Part shown: piece after piece, positions 51,343 to 60,864 of the stretch
Layout: each line of letters begins with the position of its first letter
Numbering within the stretch: the stretch's first letter is position 1
Assembly (NCBI GenBank): GCA_003612405.1
Contig: RAYR01000010.1
Span: 62,001-126,000 of the forward strand
DNA: 64,000 nucleotides
DNA from: a bacterium 0.1xD8-71
GTDB taxonomy: Bacteria; Bacillota; Clostridia; Lachnospirales; Lachnospiraceae
Direction: 5' to 3'
The notes under the pieces: generated by a model
Databases searched by the model: none
What the model was told of the DNA's origin: nothing
Seen by the model: the letters and a program-made list of their open reading frames with translations, nothing else
Translations under genes and position numbers: made by a program

Positions 51343-53832
51343 CTAAATTTCTTCTCTTCGTACATCAAACAACAGTGGCGCCAGCGTCAAAAGCAGGCAG
51401 TACGCAATCGGACAACAGGGGTGAAAAATCCACTCTGCCAGTCCTGCCACTGCAAAAAGTACCAGAATGGCAAACGGCAGCGCGGCACACACCGTATCGT
51501 CCTTTCTTTTCCGGTAATATATAAACGACTGTACCAATGTGCCGACTCCTAACAGGATAAACACGATTCCCACATAAATTCCATGATCGTAAGCCACCTG
51601 TAGATAAATATTATGCGCATGCACAAGGAAGTTGCCGTCCGCTTCCGTAATACCCATCTCCTCATGACCAAAGGCGTTCAGATTCCTGTAATACTGTCTG
51701 AAAATATAAAACCTGCCATTCGTGTAAGAGTCCTCTTCTTCTGCCTCCTGGGCGGCGGCTGCCGCCATATCTTCGGTCGAAGCCAGAAGAATCGGTGGTT
51801 TTTGATCCAGATACATCTTATACACTGGCATGTCATCGGCTGAAGAAAAGAACAGGAACGCATTTAAGCACTCCTCCTCCGGAACACCCAGTACTTTCAT
51901 CTGAAATACCTGTACAAAACGTTCCACCGTAATATAATAGTAGGAATCCATATCCCTGCCATGCATCAGCTCGGTAGGAATCTCCTCTATCTCATGGAGT
52001 TCCGGTTTGGCGGCAACAGAAGGTAACATCCGCTGGGCTGTAAACACCACCGGAAAAGAAACCAGAACTGCAAGGGCCATCATTCCCACACACTGCAAAA
52101 GCCTCTTCCCCTTGTTTTCCATGGAAAGGCACACCAGCAATACCGTCAGTATTCCTGTCACCAATATGGCCAGATAACCTGTTCTGGAAAGCGTAAAGAT
52201 CAAATAGGCTGCTGCCGTTCCCAACATGGCCAGCTCTTTATAAGTACCTGCAAAAGACGGATTTCTTCTGTAGGCATACAGAAACTTCACCAGTGCCGCA
52301 CACACCACCAGCGCCAGATACACTGCCGAAATGGTCACTGTATGGAAGATAAAGGGATACCTGTAATACTGGAAATACATGTAAGGCCTGTGCAGCAGAC
52401 AATAAACAACCATCGCTCCAAAATGAAAGAGAATCCCGTTACATATATTCTGTAACAATTCCGCCTTTTTATCCCAGGCGGCCATCCGCAGATAATATAA
52501 CACAAAGGCGCAGACCAGATAAACAGGCCAGCCTCTGGTATTACGATAAATAACGATAAGCGCAAAGAAAAGCGCCACCAGGATTCCATATCCTATGGAT
52601 ATCCTGCCAACCTTCTTGCCAATCAGGATTCTGATAGTATTTATAATCACAAAACCTGCGAGAATTCCCACCCAGGCTGTCAGCTTAACTGTCAGAATTT
52701 CCAGTTCTTCCGGCTCCTCCAGAAGCTTCACGGTATTCTGATAATAGAAATAGCCGGCCACTGCCGCAACAGCCGCATAGACCAGATTCACCAGATTAAA
52801 GATCTCCCGACGCGTATAAGTCACAATCACCGCCAGGGCAAAGAAAATCAACATCTGCCTGTAGGCCACCGTATGGTGAATCTCATACAGACCGTTCATA
52901 TAATTACAGCAGGCCCAGATAGCTCCCGCAAACATAATCGATTGCAGATACCCCTGCCATCTCTCCTGTAATACGTCTGCCAATGTTCTGTCCGTGGCAC
53001 ATCCTGTCCTGTCATGGTTCACCGCATATAGCGCCGCCAGGACTGCCAGGAGCACCCCTATCTCATAAAACACAATGGAAATCATATCGTTGGTAAACGT
53101 CATGCAGGGCCCGATCACAATAAAAGCTGCAATACCCAGGAGGATAATCACCGGATTCAGCACCGCCCGCATAGTCCGCTCTACTGTGAGAAGCGTATTT
53201 TTCTCCTGGTACTTACCATAGTACTTACCTGACAGATACGTTACCAGAATTGCCAGAAGCAGCAGAAAACCGTCAATCACAAATGTCTTTGCCTTGCGCA
53301 AAGGCATCACATAGTGATATGCCGCAATCATACAATGCTGCGTATCCCCCATCTCACTGTAGAAAAGGGGACCAATATAAGGATTATTGGCTGCTGCCGT
53401 ATCCGCATAACCTATCCGGAATTCCATCTCCATGTTCTGAAGCAGGAAATAATACTCCTTCCCCACCTCCAGATCCATATTGATCTGTACTCTGCAATAG
53501 CCGGGAATCTCTTTCATATCTTTGGTGCTTATAACCTGCTGCATCATGATATTCATGGCACCGTCATAGAGCACAAAATTAAAGTCTTCTCCGACAGCGC
53601 CCTCTGTCAGATACACATCAATACTTTGCAGCTTATCAAACTGGGCAATAAACATCTGATGTATGGCTGAGCCGCCCGAAACAGGCTCAGATTCCATCAC
53701 CACCTGCTCATCACTTCTGGATGTCACCGTCTCCCTAATGAGGCGGAGAGGCCACAGGGAAATCACAATACACAGGACAATCAGCCAGACCGTACCGCAG
53801 ACAGCTTGTCTTTTATTAATAATCCGGTTCAT
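51343..53832 (-). CDS. Large O-antigen ligase/polymerase family protein
   Basis: An 829-residue membrane protein, long for its family. One N-terminal helix is followed by about 130 external residues (beta-rich, with FVLYDGAMNIMMQQV), then about twelve helices. The last large external loop ends in FLVHAHNIYLQVAYDHGIYVG, the H-x-H-N-x-Y-L motif of O-antigen ligases and polymerases. It probably polymerises or transfers the glycan outside the membrane. It has its own promoter (53886-53914) and GGAG near the ATG, and stands at the head of the Pgl-type set. The N-terminal external domain is unusual and could recognise the acceptor. Confidence 0.8.
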   Translation of the reverse strand: MNRIINKRQAVCGTVWLIVLCIVISLWPLRLIRETVTSRSDEQVVMESEPVSGGSAIHQMFIAQFDKLQSIDVYLTEGAVGEDFNFVLYDGAMNIMMQQVISTKDMKEIPGYCRVQINMDLEVGKEYYFLLQNMEMEFRIGYADTAAANNPYIGPLFYSEMGDTQHCMIAAYHYVMPLRKAKTFVIDGFLLLLAILVTYLSGKYYGKYQEKNTLLTVERTMRAVLNPVIILLGIAAFIVIGPCMTFTNDMISIVFYEIGVLLAVLAALYAVNHDRTGCATDRTLADVLQERWQGYLQSIMFAGAIWACCNYMNGLYEIHHTVAYRQMLIFFALAVIVTYTRREIFNLVNLVYAAVAAVAGYFYYQNTVKLLEEPEELEILTVKLTAWVGILAGFVIINTIRILIGKKVGRISIGYGILVALFFALIVIYRNTRGWPVYLVCAFVLYYLRMAAWDKKAELLQNICNGILFHFGAMVVYCLLHRPYMYFQYYRYPFIFHTVTISAVYLALVVCAALVKFLYAYRRNPSFAGTYKELAMLGTAAAYLIFTLSRTGYLAILVTGILTVLLVCLSMENKGKRLLQCVGMMALAVLVSFPVVFTAQRMLPSVAAKPELHEIEEIPTELMHGRDMDSYYYITVERFVQVFQMKVLGVPEEECLNAFLFFSSADDMPVYKMYLDQKPPILLASTEDMAAAAAQEAEEEDSYTNGRFYIFRQYYRNLNAFGHEEMGITEADGNFLVHAHNIYLQVAYDHGIYVGIVFILLGVGTLVQSFIYYRKRKDDTVCAALPFAILVLFAVAGLAEWIFHPCCPIAYCLLLTLAPLLFDVRREEI

Positions 53833-53885
53833 AATCTATTCTCCAAAACTCCAAAAGGCACAGTACGCCAAAATAATCATTGATT

Positions 53886-53914
53886 AGTATATCACGATTG
53901 TTTTTATTTTACAA
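53886..53914 (-). promoter_or_regulatory. Promoter of the polymerase/Pgl-type gene set
   Basis: On the minus strand -35 TTGTAA (53909-53914) and -10 TATACT (53886-53891) are 17 bp apart, about 50 bp before the start at 53832. It could drive the genes from 53832 downwards independently of those upstream. Confidence 0.6.
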
Positions 53915-53930
53915 CTAAGCGCCGCCAGGT

Positions 53931-55298
53931 CTAATAATCAATATAAATCTGATTGCTCAGCTCCCTTCCCTGTGCATCTGCAAAAATATCTATCCGCAGT
54001 TTACCCTGTTCTCCTGCCGGCACACTAATATGATCAAGCGGTGCAAGAACCCTCAGTTCTTCATAATCTTCTGTTCCCGATACCATCCTGTAAATGGATG
54101 CATAACAGTCCACATTCCCCTTCTGTACCGTCTCAAAGGTAAAGCATTTGTCTGCCTCCGTCTCTGTCACAGAATAGGTTACGCCATAAACCCTGTCAGC
54201 GATAGACTGCATTTTTTCCTCATAGGAATCATAGAACAAATCCTCCTTCTCAATCTGTCCAAGCATCAGCTCTGCAAACAACTGACTGAAGCTCTCTGCC
54301 CCGGCAGAGTTGAGATGGTCTTCGTCCATAAACAGACCACAGTCATAGGAAAAGTACTCTTCCCTGCACAAATTAAAATCATAGTAGGGCACACCGCTTT
54401 CTTCCAACAGATTATTTACCTGCTCTATGTAAGATTCATAATTCCCTGTTGCCACCATGTTATAGTAAGGCATGGGAACCGAGAAGAAAGCAAGTTCTAT
54501 GTCATGCTTCTCACAATAGTCTATGATACGTTTGACAGACTTTTTATCATCAGCAGAAAATACAGCATCCGGAATTGGCTCCCAGTCTCCCTCGAAGCTA
54601 AAATCATAGTTTTCTATGGATTCCCGGTTCGCAATATATCCTTTCTGTGTATAATACTGTGAATCCGTCTCCGGGTCTCCCCAATATTCATAATTCTTAT
54701 AGCCTTCTGTTCGCTTGGTCGCAACCACCTCTGCAATATGCCCTCTGGAAAACAGCTTCTGCCAGTATCTTCTCGGCGAAAAGAATCCTTCAATCCAATA
54801 GTCGGGCGCACTTCCCTCCATCAGATAGCGGGCTTTGTTGAATGACGGACTCAGATAATCGCTGATGATATAGACGGAAGTCAGCCCTTCCCTCTCCCAG
54901 TAGACTTCTCCGGCGATATCATAATACATCTCCACATAAACTTTCTTCAAATCATTCTTCTTTGCTGCTTCTTTCAATATTGCATAACTTCCGTCCCAGG
55001 ATTGTAATGCCGAGCCAGCGTTAAAAGTATTAGCCGCAAACAGTTCATCCGTAACGCCCACATCCACAGAACGAAAACAGTGCGAAGACCCCAGAAATAA
55101 AACATCAATATTCTCCTGCTGCGTACGCATCTCATGAAAAGCCAGCCTCGTATAAGAATCACTGTCATCATAAATCAGATAACGCAGCAAGCGGTTAGCG
55201 CCAAATAACAGTAACAGAAACAGAAACGGGGACAGAACTGCAAATCCCTTTTTTATGTATTTTTTAGAACTGGAAATAAATAAACTGACTCGTATCAT
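53931..55298 (-). CDS. Membrane-anchored SGNH protein, partner of the adjacent MBOAT
   Basis: A 455-residue protein with one helix (about 20-41) and an external domain. G70-S-S72-H in LFLGSSHCFRS is the nucleophile block and D-E-D-H in FMDEDHLNSAGAESF gives the Asp-His pair. After about residue 345 comes an extra beta-rich domain that could bind the polymer. It overlaps the MBOAT gene by 35 bp, the usual arrangement for O-acetylation pairs (AlgI with AlgJ/AlgX). No ligase or carrier gene lies here, so the acyl source is probably acetyl-CoA. GGAG six bases before the ATG at 55298 fixes the start. Confidence 0.75.
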   Translation of the reverse strand: MIRVSLFISSSKKYIKKGFAVLSPFLFLLLLFGANRLLRYLIYDDSDSYTRLAFHEMRTQQENIDVLFLGSSHCFRSVDVGVTDELFAANTFNAGSALQSWDGSYAILKEAAKKNDLKKVYVEMYYDIAGEVYWEREGLTSVYIISDYLSPSFNKARYLMEGSAPDYWIEGFFSPRRYWQKLFSRGHIAEVVATKRTEGYKNYEYWGDPETDSQYYTQKGYIANRESIENYDFSFEGDWEPIPDAVFSADDKKSVKRIIDYCEKHDIELAFFSVPMPYYNMVATGNYESYIEQVNNLLEESGVPYYDFNLCREEYFSYDCGLFMDEDHLNSAGAESFSQLFAELMLGQIEKEDLFYDSYEEKMQSIADRVYGVTYSVTETEADKCFTFETVQKGNVDCYASIYRMVSGTEDYEELRVLAPLDHISVPAGEQGKLRIDIFADAQGRELSNQIYIDY

Positions 55299-56736
55299 AT
55301 GCAACTCCATAAACACCTAACATTAGTACACTCCAGAAGGCCGTCATATAAATAATCCATCTGAATCCCAGACCACATCCCTCACTGTATATCCACTGCC
55401 GAATCCTGTATCCCTTCTCATGCAGAATATCTACTGTCAGCATCACCCCAATGGCAACAATTAAAATCAGCCAGTCATACCATGCATAGGGAAGTGACAG
55501 AAGCGATACATTCTGATATGCTGTAGTCATCTGTTTTAAGTATGCAAAGGCCATGCCAAAAGAATCTGCCCGGAAAAAAATCCACGCAATATCCACCAGA
55601 ATAAAGGTAATCGCCGTCTTAAGCAGCCTGATGCCAAAACTCATCTTCTTATCCCGAATCCCCAGTCTGTCTTTCACAGATTGTATGACAATTGCCACAT
55701 TCTGATAAACGCCATGCAGGGCACCCCAGATTACAAAATGTCCGTTCGCTCCATGCCAGAGACCGCTCACAAGAAAGACCACCATCGTATTAAACATTTT
55801 ACGTACGGCACCTTTCCTGCTTCCACCCAGAGGAATATATAAATAATCCGTAAACCAGGATGTCAATGAGATATGCCATCGTCTCCAGAAATCCCGGATG
55901 GATGTAGCCAGGTAAGGCTGTCTGAAATTGTCCATTAAGCGAATCCCGAATATCTGCGCTGCCCCTCTTGCAATAACCGTATAACCATTGAAATCACATA
56001 ATATCTGGATGGCAAAAAGCACAAAAGCCACCGCCAGTTCCACAAACCCATAATAGGTATAGCCCTCCAGTACATAATCCACAAGTACTGCCGCCCGATC
56101 TGCAATTACCAGCTTTAGAAAGAACCCATACAGCATCAGACACAGTCCGTCACGGATTTCCTGCCAGTCTATTTTCTTCTCCCTGATATGTTCAATCTGC
56201 GTCAACAGGTTTCCGGACCGCTCAATCGGCCCCGCTACAAGCTGGGGAAAGAACGAGACAAACAAAGCATACCGCACAATATTTCTCTCCGCACTTATCT
56301 TACCCTCGCCCCGGTAAATATCCATGGTATAGCCAAGTGCCTGAAAGGTATAGAAGGAAATGCCCACCGGCAGCACAAAACTGAATGGCGACTCGATTGA
56401 CAAATGCAGTGCCGTCCCTGCAATCCCAAGCAGCCAGTTGAAATACTTAAAGAATATCAGGATTCCCAGATTCACGGCAAAACTTGCTGCCACTACACAC
56501 TTCGCATAACTATTTTTATCTGGATATTTCTCCCTCAAAGTCTCTATCCCGATTCCGCTTAAGTAAGTGACCACCGTGGATATGGCTATCAAAACCGCAT
56601 ACTTCGGATTCCAGCACATATAAAAATAATAACTTACTACCAACAGCCAGGTACTTCTCGCCTTTCTGGGCATCAGATAATAGAGCAGTGCCACAATCGG
56701 CAAAAACACCAGAAACTGAACAGAATTAAACAACAT
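55264..56736 (-). CDS. MBOAT O-acyltransferase, AlgI-like
   Basis: A 490-residue MBOAT protein with about eleven helices, starting MLFNSVQFLVFLPIV as AlgI-type proteins do. The conserved sites are W-R-R-W-H288 (FWRRWHISLTSWFTDY) and catalytic H328 in SGLWHGANGHFVIWG. It should pass an acetyl group across the membrane to an SGNH partner that acetylates the polysaccharide. It differs from the DltB-like protein at 28135, which has a carrier protein partner. GGAGG nine bases upstream supports the start at 56736. It overlaps both neighbours. Confidence 0.87.
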   Translation of the reverse strand: MLFNSVQFLVFLPIVALLYYLMPRKARSTWLLVVSYYFYMCWNPKYAVLIAISTVVTYLSGIGIETLREKYPDKNSYAKCVVAASFAVNLGILIFFKYFNWLLGIAGTALHLSIESPFSFVLPVGISFYTFQALGYTMDIYRGEGKISAERNIVRYALFVSFFPQLVAGPIERSGNLLTQIEHIREKKIDWQEIRDGLCLMLYGFFLKLVIADRAAVLVDYVLEGYTYYGFVELAVAFVLFAIQILCDFNGYTVIARGAAQIFGIRLMDNFRQPYLATSIRDFWRRWHISLTSWFTDYLYIPLGGSRKGAVRKMFNTMVVFLVSGLWHGANGHFVIWGALHGVYQNVAIVIQSVKDRLGIRDKKMSFGIRLLKTAITFILVDIAWIFFRADSFGMAFAYLKQMTTAYQNVSLLSLPYAWYDWLILIVAIGVMLTVDILHEKGYRIRQWIYSEGCGLGFRWIIYMTAFWSVLMLGVYGVAYDTSQFIYFQF

Positions 56737-58552
56737 ACATTCTTTCCTCCTCAAGTACCATCACCGCAAGAAGCGGCAGGGCAAACCAGAACATCAGCAC
56801 ATATCTCGGCAGATAGGTTGGCCCGAAAATCACTGTCAGCCAGACGAAAAACAACATAAAAAACGGCAGCAGCATATGATACTTTCTTCTGTATACAAAA
56901 TAGGCAAAACAGAAGGCATAGAGCCAGAACATGGCACCCATGGAAAATAACATGGACAACACCGGCACTTTTTCCTTCCAGATTTCCAGGGACATCCTGC
57001 GATAGATCTCGTCAAGCCATGGAATCTTACTGTCCCTGGCTCCCGGCTCCTCCACTTCATACCCAAAATAGGAACTGTCCTGATAAGTAAAAGTAAATAC
57101 CGTATTTCCCCCATACACATTGACCACCGCATCCGGATACCAGAATCCATAGGAGGTCATCCACCAGGCATTGAAATAAGATAATGGCTTTCTGAAACCG
57201 ATCTTCATCCAGAGCCAGGCATATCTGGATTTATCTTTTTGGAAAGCCTCGTTATCAAAGCGCACTTTAACCGGATCGGAAAGCCTGGCATTGTACATCC
57301 TGAGGGTATCTTCCGACAGAATCTCGTGGAGAATCTTCGTATCTTCTTCATCAAACACTTCCGGCGTATACTTATAGGTCCTTGCAAGCTGCTGAATGGG
57401 TACTGTCAGAATTTCCTGATTCTCACTGTCATCCGCATGAAACACGACTTTCAACCCCGTATTGATCAAAAGACATCCCACTACCGCACAGACGGCACAC
57501 AGCCACACGCTCCTGCGATGACTTTTCCGGGAAAACACAAGCACCGGAATCATCAGCAAAAAGGCATATAATCCGTTATTACGAAAAAGCATCATCCCTG
57601 CCGCACTCACCACAAAAAGAAACCTCCACCGCTTTGATGCAAAAAAGCTTTCCCCGTCAAGACCCATCTGAAGCAGACAGAGCAAAAGCAAAAGCAGCAT
57701 CACGGCAAACAAAGCATCCTTGGCAGAACACAGGGCAAACATCACCACCACCGGAAAAAGGGCAAAATAAAATACGCCGGCAAAATACACAACCCGCGAT
57801 ACCTTTTTCTTACGAAAATAAGATAACAGGAAAGCAAAACTGCCCGATACACAGAGCATCTGTATCATAACATAACATGCAATTCCCATATTGTAAGAAC
57901 CAAGCAGCTTATGCACCCCACAGATGATACCGCCAAGCAAAAGCACATGCACAAGAGGATGATGGGTAGAAAACATCCGTGTTGCAACCTGTACATATTC
58001 ATCCTGTGCATCGTACACAAAAAAGCCCGGATACACTGCCAGGAATACCGGAAGCCAACACAGGAAAATAACAATAAAGGAAATGATATCCGTCCTTTGT
58101 TCCCGTACCTGCAAAGGCCATTTGATGGAACCGGTAACTGATTTCTGCGCACGCTTTTGCAGGCCCTTATCCAGCAAATCCCATACTCCCCGGACCAGTA
58201 CCGCAAAAAAAACTGTCAGCACCGGCAGGGATATCCACAGCCTGATATCCTTAAAGTCCACATTCTCTATCCTGTCCAGACGCACGCCAAAGAGCATGGC
58301 CATCGTAAAAAAGAAAGCAAATATCCCGGATATCCGAAAGCCTCTCCTATCTGAAAGGTCGATGATCTCTAAGAATCTTTTTACTGTATAAAAACACATC
58401 CCCCACAAAAGCACCGCAAAAATGCTGTTTGTGAAAGTCAGACTATTCTCCTCCCCATTTAATATCTGGGGAAAACACAGAGTTGCCGCCGTTGCCAGAA
58501 TAAGAGCGGCGGCAGATATCTTCCTGTTATTGTTCTTTGTTTTCTCGTTCAT
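56726..58552 (-). CDS. DUF6020 polytopic membrane protein, second copy
   Basis: A 608-residue protein with about thirteen helices. It has VYPGFFVYDAQDEYVQVATRM and THHPLVHVLLLGG, matching the loop in its paralogue at 33447, with an Asp in the position expected for GT-C catalysis. FALCSAKDALFAV follows, with the S-K-D seen in the paralogue as MGKDAFF. It probably transfers a sugar from a polyprenyl carrier outside the membrane. Both DUF6020 genes are near an MBOAT/SGNH pair, a recurrent layout in this window. The ATG at 58552 is preceded by GAGAGAG. Confidence 0.72.
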   Translation of the reverse strand: MNEKTKNNNRKISAAALILATAATLCFPQILNGEENSLTFTNSIFAVLLWGMCFYTVKRFLEIIDLSDRRGFRISGIFAFFFTMAMLFGVRLDRIENVDFKDIRLWISLPVLTVFFAVLVRGVWDLLDKGLQKRAQKSVTGSIKWPLQVREQRTDIISFIVIFLCWLPVFLAVYPGFFVYDAQDEYVQVATRMFSTHHPLVHVLLLGGIICGVHKLLGSYNMGIACYVMIQMLCVSGSFAFLLSYFRKKKVSRVVYFAGVFYFALFPVVVMFALCSAKDALFAVMLLLLLLCLLQMGLDGESFFASKRWRFLFVVSAAGMMLFRNNGLYAFLLMIPVLVFSRKSHRRSVWLCAVCAVVGCLLINTGLKVVFHADDSENQEILTVPIQQLARTYKYTPEVFDEEDTKILHEILSEDTLRMYNARLSDPVKVRFDNEAFQKDKSRYAWLWMKIGFRKPLSYFNAWWMTSYGFWYPDAVVNVYGGNTVFTFTYQDSSYFGYEVEEPGARDSKIPWLDEIYRRMSLEIWKEKVPVLSMLFSMGAMFWLYAFCFAYFVYRRKYHMLLPFFMLFFVWLTVIFGPTYLPRYVLMFWFALPLLAVMVLEEERMYVV

Positions 58553-58567
58553 CAATACTCTCTCTGA

Positions 58568-59089
58568 TTACCTATGCAGCCATTCTTCACGATCAATCTC
58601 CATAAAGAAAACCCGCCGCTCCCCCTGTTTTAACAATACCACATCCCATTTATCTTCTATCATCCGAAATCCAGCTTTTTCATAGCTTTTTCGTGCGCCC
58701 TCATTCCCTTCCACAAAACGCAGATAAACCTTTTGCAGCTGTAATGTTTCAAAGGCATATTGCAGGGCAAGTGATGCCGCCTGAGAACCATATCCGCAGC
58801 CAATAGCCTCTTCGTCTCCGATAAAAATGCCATACTGCGCAATGTGTGCAGTTCTGTCGATATCGCGCAGATAAACACTACCTATCTCTCTGCCGTCTGA
58901 CAGGCAGATAATAAACTGTACCACATGGCCGGGCTCTATCTGCTCCCGAATCCACTTACGGTGCCCTTCCTCCGTAAACAGTTCCTGATATATAAAATTG
59001 TTTCTGATAAAATTCTGATTGCGCCAGGCAACAATCTGCGCTGTGTCCTCCTCCGTCATAGGACGAAGATATACTTGTTGTTTAATCAT
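58568..59089 (-). CDS. GNAT acetyltransferase, probable sugar amine N-acetyltransferase
   Basis: A 173-residue GNAT protein with YLRPMTEEDTAQIVAWRNQNFIR, the N-terminal pattern of sugar acetyltransferases such as PseH, and the acetyl-CoA loop GCGYGSQAASLALQYAF. EGNEGARKSYEKAGF is the final conserved block. Two genes upstream (separated by a membrane protein) is a WecE-type aminotransferase, so it may N-acetylate the 4-amino group of that product, as WecD does. It starts 4 bp inside the end of the membrane protein gene. It could alternatively supply the acetyl step for the PglE product. Confidence 0.82.
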   Translation of the reverse strand: MIKQQVYLRPMTEEDTAQIVAWRNQNFIRNNFIYQELFTEEGHRKWIREQIEPGHVVQFIICLSDGREIGSVYLRDIDRTAHIAQYGIFIGDEEAIGCGYGSQAASLALQYAFETLQLQKVYLRFVEGNEGARKSYEKAGFRMIEDKWDVVLLKQGERRVFFMEIDREEWLHR

Positions 59090-60864
59090 TCTACCACCCT
59101 GTCTATCTGATAAACACCATACTGTTCATCTATTCTGTCACACTGTTGCACAGTAACCGTAATTCCCTGCGCTGCATAATGCCCGATAATCCAGTCAAAT
59201 CCCTGCTCCCCGGATTCCACATCAGACATAATCAGATACACATTATCCTTGTTAAGAAGCGCTGTATCCGCCTCCCGGATATCATAGCAGGCAAGCTTCT
59301 TTCTGTAAAGCGGACTTTTGGACATCCAGCCTCCCAGAATATCATAATTGGCATATGTGTTTCCGGCAGGTAAAAACATTTTCTGGGAAAAGGCCACAGT
59401 AGAGTAGACATCTTCAAAATAAAAGTTCTCTCCGTGTTCTCTACAATACGCATCTATGGCCTGCCAGCTGCCGTTCACCTGCTGACGCAGGCTTTGATCA
59501 GACTCCACATATTTTATGCTGTCCCTCATGTTCCCTGCCAACAGCAGGACAAGGAGGCCAGTCATCCCCCAAAGCACCTTTTTCTGCCGGCCTGATGCAA
59601 TACTCTGCATCAGCATTGCTGCAAGTAAGGAAAACTCCACCAGATACAGGGAATGTGTAATCCGCACCGGATCCCGTCCCCGTACCAGAATAAACAGCCA
59701 GACAGCACTGCGCATAACAGCCAGTAAAAGAAGCTGCCACACAAATGAAAAATCACGCTTTCTGCCTTCTTTGCCATCTGCCCATACAGAAAAAACGCCG
59801 GCCAGAAATACCACCAGATAGGCCCACAATACCAGAAAATTATATGGCGCATCACCATCATGAAAAGTCCGGTAAATGTAAAGCCGGATACTCTCTGTCA
59901 GTCTGGCCCCCCAGTCTCTCGTTCCCCCGACTGACTCAGCCGCATACACCGCAATTCTGTCCATCACCTGACTGTCAATGGCTTCATCCAGTCCAAAATT
60001 ATAATTACGGAGCAAAACCTGCTGTGCTTTGGAAACCCCAATGCCCGACAGGTCATCACCGTATGCATCCTCTGTTACCACTTCCGGATAAAAATCATAG
60101 ACGGTTGTCCTGGCATTAAAAAAGTCCTTGAAATCTTTCCACTCCTCGCTGCCATAAGCAATACCATCTATCCCCTGGGACAACAACATTCCCGCCAGCA
60201 TAATTCCCAGAACCGCGCCATATTTGCGCCAGTTTTCCTTTGCAAAGACCTGCTCTTCCCTGGCCCAGCGGACAATACCGGCCAGCCCGATAAATGGAAA
60301 TGTCAAAAGCAGCATTTCCGTGCGAAGCTGATAAGCCAGGATTACCAGGATCACAGAAGGAATATTTCTGGTGATAAACTGGCGCATACTGAGTCCTCCT
60401 GACGTTGTCACAAACAGAAAAACTGCCGTGCCGGACATCATGGCACAGGTAATCGTATACTGAACATTGACCAGATGCGGTAAACACACCGCCCAGAAAA
60501 GCAATGACAGGAGAAACATCATCCCCAGTCTGCCCTTCTTATTCTCCATCAAAGCACAAAGGCGCATACCGACCAGATAAAAGCACCCAAACTGACACAG
60601 GCACAAGAACAGACCATACCAGGGAATCGTCCGGCACAGTCTGTAGCCAAGACTGATAAAGGCTCCCAGAACATAAAGTGTCTGCATATTATGCCCATCC
60701 GGCACCCCGCTGTAGACCCCTGCCATGATATCTTTCATCATCAGATCGTCATTCAGATCATAATAGACATCAAAACAGATCCCCAGAAGGACCACATGCA
60801 GTACAATCATGATTCCTGCCGATATGCCGTTCTCATATTTTCTGTATAAGCCCTTTAACGTCAT
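59086..60864 (-). CDS. Polytopic membrane protein, possible lipid-linked glycosyltransferase
   Basis: A 592-residue protein with about eleven helices and a C-terminal external domain of about 130 residues. After the first helix it has YYDLNDDLMMKDIMAGVYSG and then PDGHN, an N-D-D motif found in several surface-glycan membrane proteins, where the acidic pair would be catalytic as in GT-C enzymes. I do not assign a named family with certainty. The ATG at 60864 overlaps the upstream stop as ATGA. An alternative GTG three codons earlier is possible. It is set between the aminotransferase and the GNAT gene. Confidence 0.65.
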   Translation of the reverse strand: MTLKGLYRKYENGISAGIMIVLHVVLLGICFDVYYDLNDDLMMKDIMAGVYSGVPDGHNMQTLYVLGAFISLGYRLCRTIPWYGLFLCLCQFGCFYLVGMRLCALMENKKGRLGMMFLLSLLFWAVCLPHLVNVQYTITCAMMSGTAVFLFVTTSGGLSMRQFITRNIPSVILVILAYQLRTEMLLLTFPFIGLAGIVRWAREEQVFAKENWRKYGAVLGIMLAGMLLSQGIDGIAYGSEEWKDFKDFFNARTTVYDFYPEVVTEDAYGDDLSGIGVSKAQQVLLRNYNFGLDEAIDSQVMDRIAVYAAESVGGTRDWGARLTESIRLYIYRTFHDGDAPYNFLVLWAYLVVFLAGVFSVWADGKEGRKRDFSFVWQLLLLAVMRSAVWLFILVRGRDPVRITHSLYLVEFSLLAAMLMQSIASGRQKKVLWGMTGLLVLLLAGNMRDSIKYVESDQSLRQQVNGSWQAIDAYCREHGENFYFEDVYSTVAFSQKMFLPAGNTYANYDILGGWMSKSPLYRKKLACYDIREADTALLNKDNVYLIMSDVESGEQGFDWIIGHYAAQGITVTVQQCDRIDEQYGVYQIDRVVE

